Assembly (NCBI GenBank): GCA_039111635.1
Contig: JBCAQO010000003.1
Coordinates: forward strand, 2,976,001 to 3,040,000
Direction of reading: 5' to 3'
Source of the DNA: Heterobasidion occidentale
Taxonomy: Eukaryota > Basidiomycota > Agaricomycetes > Russulales > Bondarzewiaceae
Length of the DNA: 64,000 nt
Positions 23,901 to 33,993 of this stretch are shown piece by piece. Positions within the stretch are counted from its first letter, which is position 1, and each line of letters begins with the position of its first letter. The notes below the pieces were generated by a model that saw nothing but the letters and a program-made list of their open reading frames with translations, had not been told where the DNA came from and did not search any database. Position numbers and translations under genes: made by a program.

Positions 23901-26900
23901 TGCTGCTGGCGTACGGGAGCAAGGTGACGATCACGCCCGAGGACGTCGAGCGGGCGGAGGAGAAGTGGCGAGTGCCCCCGCTTTCCCCGCCCCCGCTGAC
24001 CGCGCGACTTATCTATTTTTCTCGCCCGGTCACAGGACGAACACCCAGTGGCGAATATTCTCGAGGAGCTTCGAATCCAAGGTCCGCTTCCCGCTGGAGG
24101 TCGCGACGGCCGCGCGCGACGAGGTCGTCCACCTCCTCGCCGCACTCGGTGCGGACGTGAACATCGTCACGGGCCTGACCGCCTTGCTGTCGCAAAACCA
24201 TCCCGAGCGGCTCGACCTCCTCGCGTGGACCACCAAGGCCCTGGCCTACTACGACGCCGCGCTGGCCAAGATCGAGGACGACAAGACGTCTCAAGAAGCC
24301 AGCGTCGCGCCGGAGGCCCCTGCGGAGGACACGTGGAGCGCGTACCGCGCGTACGTCACGAAGATGCAACTGTTCTTGGCCAAGCCTGGCGTACCCATGC
24401 ACAGGAATCAAGAGATGGACGACCCGGACCGTGTCGGCGCCGCAAAGGCATATCTCGAAGACGTCAAGGCGACCCTGATCAAGCATGGCGCGACCCCGCC
24501 CCCCGACGACGCCTCGGGCTCGAAGCAAGCCGCCAAGGCCAACGCCGGGGATGCGTCGGGCGGGCTCCTGCGTGCGCGACTGAACCAGCAGCGGTCGGGA
24601 TACGACCGCCACACCCAGTTCACCACCGAGCCGGTGCCGCTGCACCTCAAGGCGCAGTACGACGAGCTGTTCGAGGCGTGCTGGGCCGGAGACAACGCGC
24701 GCATCGAGGAGCTGTGTCTGCCGAGGCGCACGCCTGGCGGGTCTGAGCCCCCCATTCATATTTCGGTCCATGCGTCGATTCCGCCCAGTCTAGGTAGGCG
24801 CCCGTTATGCGGTCTGCGCGACCGTACCACTGAGCTGAGTTGTTGCTTGCAGACCATACCCCGCTGCATGTGGCGCTGTACAGGCGTCACTGGGACACCG
24901 CGCGGCTGGTCCTCGCCATCGCGAGTGCGCAGTACAAGCCGGACAAGCCCGACTTCTCGCTGAACGACCCCAACTATCTTTGGCCAGGTCAGTTACCGCC
25001 GCGTCAGCGTTTCCTTGGGGTTGCGATGGCTGACCTCTCGAATGATAGTCGACGGTTCGGACTCGGATAGCGACTCGGACGTGGAGATGGACGACGATGC
25101 CGCAGACCCGGAGATCAACTTTACCGACATCGCGGAACGCCCCTCTGCGGTCCATTGCCAGGTCCCGCCGACGCGGATGTTCCAGCAGCCCAACAACTGG
25201 ATCTCCAAAGACGGAAAGAAGCTTGAATACGGGTCGCCTATACAGAAGACGATCATCCAGGACGACATGGAAGGCTTCGTCCAGATGTGCAATCTTTACA
25301 ATTTTGTCGGACACGATCTGCTGGCGAATGACCTCGTGCCCATGATCATGTCGAACGACCGACCTGAGATGCTCGACGAGATGATCCGCCGCACCGGGTG
25401 CGGCATCACTGCCGTGCTCGACGCCCAGCTCAAGGCGGATGCCACACCTGCTGCGAAGGGTACCGAGGAAACGATTTACCTCGGTCTGAACGTCGGCGGG
25501 AAGAAGAGACGAGACCTCGTCACTCGAGGCATGCCTCATAAGAACGCCGCAAGCTCACCCGAGCTGCTCATTGAGGCTGCCAAGGCCGGTGCGTTGAACG
25601 TCCTGGACTACCTATCTGGTCTGCGCGTCCTGGCCGCCTACAGGTTCTACGCCGCATCGAACAGCAGCGAACGCGCTCTCTATCTCCGCCGTGAGCAGGA
25701 TCTGGCGGGCGTTCTCCCCAAGTGGCTCGGGTGGCAGCTGAACGCGTTGAACGAATCGTGTCTGACGGCGGCGATCATCGGCAACAAGCTCGAGTTCATC
25801 AAAAAGTTGTTCGATCTTCAGCCGAACCTGATGATGGAGGCCATGAATGCTAGGTCAGTCTCTTCTTCTCATGCTGGCACCGTTGACTGACGCGAATCCG
25901 CCAATCAGGGTCAAGTTCGTTGGTTTCAACGCTTTGCTCCTCGCAGCGCATGTGTCCTGCGATACGGTCATCTTTGATTTATTCCTTGAAAAGGGCTGCG
26001 ATCCCACAGAACGTGATAACCGCGGGTACGTCTATACAATCATCGGTCACTTGACATTTGCGACAGGCTGATGAACATGGTTCAGGTGCAATATATATCA
26101 TGTCGCCTGTGCCTCGACGTCTCGGAATCGTCGCAAGTTCCTTGACCATATCATGAAGACACTGCCTGCGGAGCAGACGCACGAGCTGTTGGCTCAGCAA
26201 TCAAAGGATTCTGAAGACACCGTCAGTCCATTCATAATCTCTATTGACGCATCGCTGACGACCTCGTCGACAGCCTGCGATGGTGGCCACCAAGAAGGGG
26301 TGGTCAGTAAGCCTGCGCGCAATGCTCGAATGGGGCATGCGACCTTCGCTTCTTCTCGTCAAGGACGAAAAAGGCTCTTCACCCTTGCATGTTGCGGCTA
26401 ACCAATACGATGCTTCACTGACCAAAGTCATTCTCCAATACATCCCTGCCGAGGGGTTGTACGTGGAGAACGGTGTCGGACAGACACCGCTTGACATCAT
26501 CACGCAACGATATCTCACGATGCGGACGGGGAATGGAAACAGCAACATTATGCCTCGAATGGACGACCTGTCTCGCAACATCACAGGACTCGGTCGTCCT
26601 CCGCCCCCACTGGCTGAGCAAGAGGCGCAAGTCCAGAAGCTGAGGACCACGCTGAACAATCTTCTAGAAGACGGGAAGCTCGTGCGGAATACAAAGCTGG
26701 CCAACGAGCTCCTCGCGTTCGCAGACAGGATGGAGAGCAAGCTCGCCGCTGCCCGCTCTGCTGCGAAACCCAAGGCTGTCGCGGACGGCCCTGAGCTCGA
26801 CCCCTCCATGCCCATAGCGGACTTGGACGCTACCTACGCCACCATCCTCGATGCGGTCGCTGCCGCGCCCGGGGCACGGCAGCTTGTGCACCTCCTGGAC

Positions 26901-27119
26901 GTGCAAAAGTCCGTCAAGGTGCAGCTGCGGTCGTACCAGCCTGCGGTCGACATCGGGCGCGCGTTTGAGCAGAAGATGAAGGAGAGCGACGGGTTTGAGA
27001 TCGCGATCGTCGACGACAGTGAGAGCTCCATGCCGACTAGCCAATTGCGCAACCTGAATGCACAGCTTCCATTCTACAACTATCAAAGGGCTGATAATAT
27101 CTTCACCTCTGAAGCGTAG
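20969..27119 (+). CDS. Large ankyrin-repeat protein with N-terminal nucleotidyltransferase-like motif, copy A (about 1,786 aa)
   Basis: My model has 14 exons: 20969-21514, 21570-21666, 21725-21999, 22058-22360, 22431-22446, 22508-22599, 22670-22749, 22810-23964, 24036-24793, 24853-24987, 25049-25853, 25909-26025, 26086-26221 and 26274-27119. All close in frame. Residues 1-470 form an N-terminal domain with AAGGSVLACL (134-143) and SSDVDLFLWG (168-177), then VSIHSQYPYR and EMNDYDTVSLHVPYGPGWD. The GGS...DVD arrangement recalls nucleotidyltransferase-fold enzymes; this is inference. Ankyrin repeats follow (about 500-585: GRTALHVAIFSG, CSALHLAAQRG), then an acidic/basic linker with KKRKRTKVRK, which could be a nuclear signal. 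More repeats lie at about 700-1600 (GLTPLAYAIIAG, PLHVALYRRHW, SPLHVAANQY). A predicted coil with LANELLAFADRMESK lies near 1640. Function unknown. A near-complete inverted copy lies at 37524-43633. Confidence 0.8.
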
Positions 27120-27611
27120 TAGCTGCACGATGTCTTAGTAGCGGAGTTGTATGAGTCACTGTTCGTCTCTGTATATGCCGATGTATTCTATATCCCAATT
27201 TATCCGTTTGTTCAAGTCCAAGTTTCAATCCGTCCCACAGCGAATCAACGATATCTGCCCATACCTTCGCATATAGCCACCTGAGTCTCCATCACTGTGT
27301 TGCTAATGCAGGGCACCATCTGGCACCCTCTTGGAGATCTTGATGGAATTCGACTGTCGATCTCGAGCTGGAAGCCGGATCTCGAGGTGTCTCGTTCACA
27401 GACGCCTGTCCCAGTTCAGCAGCAGATGCAATTTCAGCATCAAGCCTTGACCGGTTCTTCGTGATGCCAGGGAGGTTTGCAAGCCGTTGTAGAGTGGGGG
27501 AGTGGGGAGTTGGATTATACAATGCAGTCAGTACGAATAACACCCGGCGGGTAAGAAGCAAAAGAGCGTGCGTGATGCAAATCATGTGAGAATAGCGTCC
27601 AGTCCTCCTCC
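27120..27611. other. Tail-to-tail intergenic region, ankyrin A and P450 copy 1
   Basis: The two genes converge here. I see no coding pattern or RNA gene. The region probably holds both 3' untranslated ends. Confidence 0.4.
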
Positions 27612-29873
27612 TCACGCTAGCCTCCTGACACGCAGAGGCAACTCGGTCCCCTCCTCCCCTTCAATTGCCGGGCGCGACATGATCGCCACCTTCGTCTTGA
27701 TCTTCGTACCGGGGCCATCACGGAGATCGAACGCGAAGTTGCTCACTAGCACAGACAGCACCGCCTGATACCCGAGACACGAAACAAAAATCAACATCGG
27801 GAGTGATCGTTCAGCGCACGCCGGGATTTGTCCTCTTGTACGTACCTTGATCTCAGCGAGCGCGAAGCTCTTTCCGATGCAGATCCTGGGGCCATCGAAG
27901 AACGTGAGCAGATGGCGGTGCCCTGACAGCTCCCGCGCGCGCGCCGCGGCAGGCTCGTCGCCGCTGAGCCACCGATCGGGCCAGAACGTCTTGGCGTTCG
28001 GTCCCCAGATATCTTCTGAGAGGTGGATGGCGCGAATCGGCACTGTGATGATCGTTCCGCGCGCGATCGCAATGCGATCTGTCGTCGCGCCGCTTGTTGC
28101 TGCGCGCGTGGGCGTGCTCAGGGGAACTACATCGTCTTCCATGGCCTGTTGCATGGGCAATCAGTCAGGTGTGCAGAGCGGACGAGCATTGATCATACGT
28201 ACAACGCGGTTGATCTCCACTGCAGGAGGATGAATTCGTAGCATCTCGTGTACGATCGCGTCAAGGTACGGCAGGCTGTCTGCCAACTGATCCCATGTGG
28301 GATCACCTGCGCCAAATTGTGCCAGCTCTTCACAAAGCTTGGTCTGCATGTCTTGATTCTTCAACAATTCGACAAGTGCCCACTTTACCGTTCAGCATTG
28401 TACCTGGTCAGTGCTGTGTCCCGTGAGGTGGGGGGAAATCAAGCAGAATGGCGTACGGGGAGGGTGGCTAGCGAGGAAATGTAGTCAGATCGACAAGTGG
28501 AGCGAAGGGAACGACACTCACTGGAGGTTGTCTCGTATCCTGCCAACATCATGACCTTCATCTACAGGTTGCGATATATGAAAATGCGTTGCCGTGCATG
28601 ATGCAAACAACTCGCCTGCGCCATGATCTCGTCCTGACTGATCACTTCCTCATTGCCCTCCGCTTTTACTGTCCGTGGCATCGCTTAGCTCTGTTCCCAC
28701 CCGCAAGAAAAAAATAAGGCGACGCACACAATAGCCCTATCATCGACCTCTCCAGATCCTTCTCCCCTGCCTTGCGCGAGGGCTCGAGCATGACGTTTGC
28801 GATCTCCCCCATACTTCGGTTGAGCCTGCGCACCGTACGCATGCGATGCGTCGGAAGCTTCATGAGCCAAGGCACGACCGGGGCAAGAACGAATATGATC
28901 CCTTGCAATGGGGAGACCTTGCCATGGCCAAAGGCGTCGAATACCGCCGCCACGGCCGGCTTCTCGCCCCGCAGCGTGCCGAAGTCATGAGCAAAGCCGG
29001 CGAGGCCGATGCTGTCGAGCCTGCACGCATCCGGTCGAGCCACAGATAAAAAAACAATAGTGGTGGCGCTTATGAAACGTGATTCATCCTACAGCATACG
29101 AAGATGTGTGAGATCAGTCTAGTCGAAGCGGGAGTTAGGACAGGTACCAAGTCTGAACGTCGATCACGCTTTCACCCTTCGTGCCCGTTTCTATCAACTC
29201 GTCCCAGGCGGCCTTGACCTGTTTCAGACCCAGAGTCAACGCGTCACTCGGTTGTAGAGACGAAGAGATCAACCTTGTACCCGACATCGAAGATCGGGGT
29301 CAACTTCCGGATAGTGATGTTGCTGAACGCGGGATTGAGGATCCTGCGCTGGCGCTTGTGGGAGTCCCCATCGGCCCACAAGAGTCCTTTTCCGACCTAC
29401 AAGAGTCCACCGCCGCGATGGACGCGGTTCAGCATCGGTCGGCCCGCGTTCGAAAGAAAGGGGTAGGGTCAAACGCGTGCGCGTGCGCTCACCATGTCCT
29501 GGATCGCGAGCTTCGCCAGCTTGTATTTGAAGTACCCGTGCGTGTCCCGCGCGCAGCAGTGTGCAATCGCTTTGGGGTCCATGAGCACGATCCTGCGCGT
29601 GCCGAACGCGGCGGGCAGCGCGTACACGGAGCCGTGCGCGTGCGACCAGCCCTCGTACAGGGTTGCGGGGTCAGACGCAGTTCGCAGGGCGCGGCCGACG
29701 CCAAAGAGCCAGCTCGGCGAAGGGGGGCCGGGAATGCGCGCGGTATGCGCACGTCGGTGGAGGATCTTGAAGACCTGCGAGAGTCCGATGATGGCGAGGA
29801 GAGCGATGAAGAGATTGGTGGGTGTCAGGAGAGGGCCAAGGGGGCCAAGGGCCCAGGGGCTCGTGTTTGACAT
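27612..29873 (-). CDS. Cytochrome P450, copy 1, with altered splice donors
   Basis: The product is a membrane-bound fungal P450 monooxygenase. Its N-terminus (MSNTSPWALGPLGPLL) continues into a hydrophobic anchor, then the proline hinge IPGPPSPSW. Conserved parts are visible on about ten exons: KGLLWADGDSHKRQR (C-helix), LAGYETTS (I-helix oxygen site), EMLR (K-helix ExxR), a PERF-like PDRW, and the heme loop FFDGPRICIG with its Cys ligand. The last exon ends LPLRVRRLA at 27612. Two donors differ from copy 2: AT instead of GT at 29072-29073 (after NHV), and GC instead of GT at 28614-28615. GC-AG introns can splice; AT with an AG acceptor is rare. The gene may be poorly spliced or decaying. The substrate cannot be told. 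Confidence 0.8.
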
Positions 29874-29918
29874 GCTGGAGTGGGCTGACTCGGCTGCTTT
29901 GTCTGGCCCCGTTCGACC

Positions 29919-29930
29919 AATATATATATG
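29919..29930 (-). promoter_or_regulatory. TATA box of P450 copy 1
   Basis: An alternating CATATATATATTGG sequence on the minus strand lies about 50 bases before the ATG at 29873. Copy 2 has a similar box at the same distance (about 49626-49636). Confidence 0.5.
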
Positions 29931-30339
29931 AATGTGTGTGCGTGTATACAGTCTTCTGACAGTTATGACTCGTACCCCGCATTGATGTCGGCTGTCAGAA
30001 CGTACGGCCGTTTAATCAGATCTGTTACGGAATGGATCAAAACTCTCAAATGGAAACTACTCTGTCATAATTTGTTTTATTGTTGCCAAATGCCTTCAAG
30101 TTTGCGCCTTCGACGGGAGAGCTGAGGAAGTTTTCGCAACGCCAGTGAGGCATCTTCCTTGGCTGCTACTCTCCTGCTTCATCTGTAAGTGACATGAATC
30201 TCATGCATATAACGTTCCTCACCGCTTGCCTGTCAACACTACCTGGAGGCCGTCGACTCTTCTAGCTGTGTGCTGACCGCCTGCTCTGCCAATCTAGGTC
30301 GACGGGAGTCGACGGGTTACGTGCGGTTCGCGGCTTGCT

Positions 30340-30570
30340 TGATCGTCTGAACAACAGGCATGTATCAGGCGGCTTCTCCCGGCAGTTCTTGCGTCGACCC
30401 TGGATCGCCAGAGTCACTTACATGCGCTTCTTGAGCGTCGCCTACCTCTTCACGTTCGATCATTGGATCCTAGGGTTTGCGAGCCCCAAGCTGAGTGCCT
30501 GTGCTCTATCGGCGGGATCACCCACATTGTATTGTCGGATTGGGGGAAACAGACGGAAGACTTGATAGAA
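30340..30570 (+). repeat. Dispersed repeat, copy 2
   Basis: The segment around CGTCGACCCTGGATCGCCAG, ACGTTCGATCATTGGATCCT and CGGATTGGGGGAAAC matches repeats at 19440, 44560 (-) and 49000 (-). It sits about 0.5 kb upstream of P450 copy 1, as the 49000 copy does before P450 copy 2, so it was probably carried along when the P450 unit was duplicated. Confidence 0.5.
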
Positions 30571-31040
30571 CTGGTGCAGGGGTGTTTAGGCATCGGCGAC
30601 ACTCGCTGAGAGCACTGGGAGGTCATCGGTCACACACAGAGATTGCTAATCGACGTGGTGAATCTGTTGCTAGGTCACTTGTCTCATCGAAAAGGTGTAC
30701 CTTGCGCCAGGTAAAGGTCGATGCCTGTGTTCTCGCTTTTGAACGAGAACGATCTGAGATCTTCTTTGTTGAGCGAGGGTCTTTAATCATTGTGGCAAGC
30801 CGGTCGAGTTTGGCACCCGATTGTCTAGTCGACTCAGAATAGTTCTAGGCCATCGGTATTTCGGACGTGGTGTTCTTAACGGTTCAAGTGCTGGTTGCGA
30901 TCCCATCGTAGATGCTGATGCTTGAGGTGCAGGATGCAATGGCTATGTGGGAACTGGCGTCAGACCATCACTTGGCGCTGAGCCAGATACATCATATATT
31001 TCACTGAGCGAAAGATTCTTGTTCAAGATATGTGACATGT
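30571..31040. other. Intergenic region without recognisable genes
   Basis: Only short, unconvincing open frames are present. I see no repeat partner elsewhere in the window. Confidence 0.4.
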
Positions 31041-31045
31041 GTAGC

Positions 31046-31722
31046 CTAGCCTAGCGGCGATGTGCCGAACTTGTCAGGTTGTGTTTCGTACACAGGAGGA
31101 GCTGTGGTGGGCACGGCAACAGGTGGTTCGGGGGACGGAGATGGGGCGCACTCTGGAAGTGGAAGTCGAGGTGGTAGTTTGGGGATACGCGGAAGAGGAG
31201 TGAGTGAAGATGGCAGGAAATCCTTGTATTGCGCAGGCAAGCGAGCGGAACGACCAGAACGTATTGATCTCGCCATGGGAATGGTGGTCGCATTGCCTGG
31301 TGCGGCTGCGAGAGGGCCCTGCATACGTACATTAGACGATACTCTGCGCAGAGGTTCATAGATTCCATACCGTTGCATTTCCCGTCTCAATCATCATGTC
31401 TTTATCAGAGGTCTGCTGATAGATACATGAATAAAACAAGTCAGCTCTAAGAAAGATAACTCACCGGGACATCATTCGACTGTGGTGCGTGCGACGGTGA
31501 CGACGATGGCACCTGTGCATGTACGTCTACTACCCTCATTCGTTTCAAAGCCCCTTCGTTCTCTAGCTTCTCTGCATTCGCCCGCTTCATCGCATTCGCC
31601 CGCCTCATCGCATCTGCCTCTCGCCTGAGGTCTTTGTAGCCTTCGCACTTCTTGTGGTGAACGGTGAGGGCACGTTGTGACTTGTACCGATTAGAGCCAC
31701 AACCCATGCATCTGTTATCCAT
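31046..31722 (-). pseudogene. N-terminal fragment resembling a basidiomycete Plavaka-type transposase
   Basis: The first exon starts MDNRCMGCGSNRYKSQRAL and contains one Cys/His finger (C-x2-C then HHKKC), followed by a charged helix (DLRREADAMRRANAMK). After an intron with donor GTGAGT near 31464, the second part contains ARLPAQYKDFLPSSLTPLPR and a proline-rich stretch, then stops at 31046. A single finger followed by an LP-x-x-Y/F-x-D-x-LP segment is what I recall from N-termini of Plavaka (Kyakuja/Dileera/Zisupton group) transposases. The catalytic body is absent. It could instead be a small host zinc-finger gene. The exact splice phase is unresolved. Confidence 0.4.
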
Positions 31723-32322
31723 GTTTTGAGGGCAGTGAGAGAATGAGAATGACGGAGAACAAAGAGAAGAGAAGATGGGAATGAGGAGAAAACCCAAACA
31801 TAGTGTACTCGGCGAATCCTGTGCTGATCTTAGCCCCGGCAGAGGCCGAGCACACTGCCCTCATGTTTGACCTTGCTCATTCCCGAGATCCCTCCACAGT
31901 CTGGCAGACCATGTAATGATATTGCAGATATCGTGTTTAGTACAATAGCGCCAGCGCCACACGCCCGGCGGTTTTGGCTCTGGCTCTGGCTCGGAAACCT
32001 AAACATGCGAGAGAACGGTAGGAACAGCTCCATGCGATCTTTCGTCGCCGTCCTTGAGCGCCGCGGGCAGCGGCATGAGCATCCTGCGGCGTTCATGACC
32101 AGCACGACGTTCTTGAGCGGCTCGGGCACTGCCTCGGTCTGCAGCCGCGCCGCGCAGGGGGGCGTCAGCGAACACAGATCGAGAAGCTATTCGGTGCACG
32201 GCGGGTTCGGAGGACGCAACTAATGTGCGGGCGCTGGGGGTGGAAACGGAGGACGAGACGGAGGGACGGCGTACACAGAGCGTAGCGTCGTCGGCAAGAT
32301 CGGATTTGGCGCTCTTGAACGT

Positions 32323-32835
32323 CTACGAGCTCGAGCTCGAGGCGGGGCGGGATACAGACGAAGATATGCGCGACGTCGCAGTCGACGGCTCGCGGATAGA
32401 GGAGACATGTGGTGTAGTGAGGGTATAAGACGGCTTCTGGATCGTGAACGCACGCGAGCGCACAGATGACACGGACGCGGTGGAGTTCCTGGAGGGTGAG
32501 GCTGTAGATGACCTGGTGGAGACTACGGAAGACTTGACATAGGCTGTGGTCGACTTGATCGACGTAGCGGAGAACTTAGATTGGTCGAGCGAGGCCGCTT
32601 TGAGTGGCCTCGGGATCGGAGTGCGCTGTCCCTTCACCGCCGAGGAGGAGCCTGCCGTCGAGGAGGATATGCATGCGATTGGAGCGGAGGGGTCACCTGG
32701 CGCCTCTTCGAACGCGGTCGTCGGTCTTGCGCTCTTGACAAAAGACGACGCGGTGCGTGCGATGGATGTGGTGTTGAGCGGGGTGAACTTGTAATCGGGC
32801 CGAGGGCGAAGCGAAGGGTTGATGCGACGCGGCAT
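32323..32835 (-). CDS. Ser/Thr-rich hypothetical protein
   Basis: From MPRRINPSLRPRPDYKF the frame stays open for about 170 codons. It is strongly enriched in Ser, Thr, Arg and Ala, ending in SRPASSSSS. The Ser codons are mixed, which argues weakly for a real protein rather than a simple repeat. A second overlapping Ser-rich frame (32634-32993) contains AKQHVSFSQWDAVQSSASS, so a frameshifted or spliced longer gene is possible. I recognise no domain. Confidence 0.35.
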   Translation of the reverse strand: MPRRINPSLRPRPDYKFTPLNTTSIARTASSFVKSARPTTAFEEAPGDPSAPIACISSSTAGSSSAVKGQRTPIPRPLKAASLDQSKFSATSIKSTTAYVKSSVVSTRSSTASPSRNSTASVSSVRSRAFTIQKPSYTLTTPHVSSIREPSTATSRISSSVSRPASSSSS

Positions 32836-33059
32836 GGACACTGAGACCGAGCTGCGACTGAGTGCGTACTGAGTGAGACGGACCGCTTCGAGCTGGCGGA
32901 CGACTGCACGGCGTCCCACTGCGAAAACGAAACATGCTGTTTCGCCATGTTGCGGTTGAGAAAGATCGTCCGCAGCGAACGCCTGTCGATCAACTCTTGG
33001 TCGGAGTCGCCTTTTCCAGCGTTTGTTGAGCGAGGGCTTGTACGCGTGGGAGATCCTGG

Positions 33060-33990
33060 AGGATGATGGCGCGAAGTCGTCTGTGTTTACTCCAATGTCT
33101 CAAAGTGCGTGTGTGAAACAGTCACTAGAGCACGAGATAAGAATCTATTGTATTGTGCTCGGTTACTTTACTATGTAGAGAGGAGCAGGGTTACTCATCG
33201 TCTCTGAGGCTGAGATCATATGAACTAATTTCCTCCAGTAGCTATCCGCCGTAGAAGCGCCGGATCCTCACATATTCAAGAAGGCCGTAGGCGCCGTCTT
33301 GCACTCCGCCACAGTCTGCAGAACCAAAGGTTCGTGATGGGCACGACCAGCGTAGATGGGAGTCGAGACTTTCTGAACGTTATCCCGCGAGTGGTCGCAA
33401 TCGATATTGACCCATCCAGGGCCAGATTCCACGGTCCCAGCGTCGCCGAGACCGCGTGTCGTTCGTAAGCACTCGTCGCGTAACGTGACAAGGCGTTCTT
33501 TGAGGGAATCGTGAATCCAAGTCAGATCTCCTCCCTGGTGGTTCTCTCACTGAGTGCATACGAGAACGCGTCCGACTCGAGCTGCAAAGAGTGCGCTCCA
33601 GGCGGGCGATGCCGTCAGTCGCAACCTGGCCATTACGCTGCAGCGTACGACGCACTCGTGATGAGCGAACGGCTGCCGAGGGGCAGTCGAGCATAAGTCG
33701 TGGATGAAGTGGAGATGGTGGATGAGTCGGAAGTGGTGAATATCCCAAAATGGCAATCAAGTAAGAGGCCGGGCCGCTTGCAGCCGCGGTCACCATGATG
33801 CACTTTACCGTGAGCGCTCCTTTCTTATCATTTGTCCATTCCACGCCAGCACATTTCCACTCACGCTCCTTTCCAACTTCCATCTCGACCTCTGTTCGCC
33901 ATCGGACAAACCATCGAGAAAAACCGCTTCTGTGCACTGGAGCTCTTCATTATCTTACCTCAAATCGAAGCTTAACACAGAACTAATCGG
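33060..33990. other. Upstream region of the MFS transporter gene
   Basis: No gene is recognised. The last 200 bases are pyrimidine-rich (CATTTCCACTCACGCTCC region) and probably contain the promoter and leader of the gene starting at 33994. Confidence 0.4.
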
Positions 33991-33993
33991 TTC

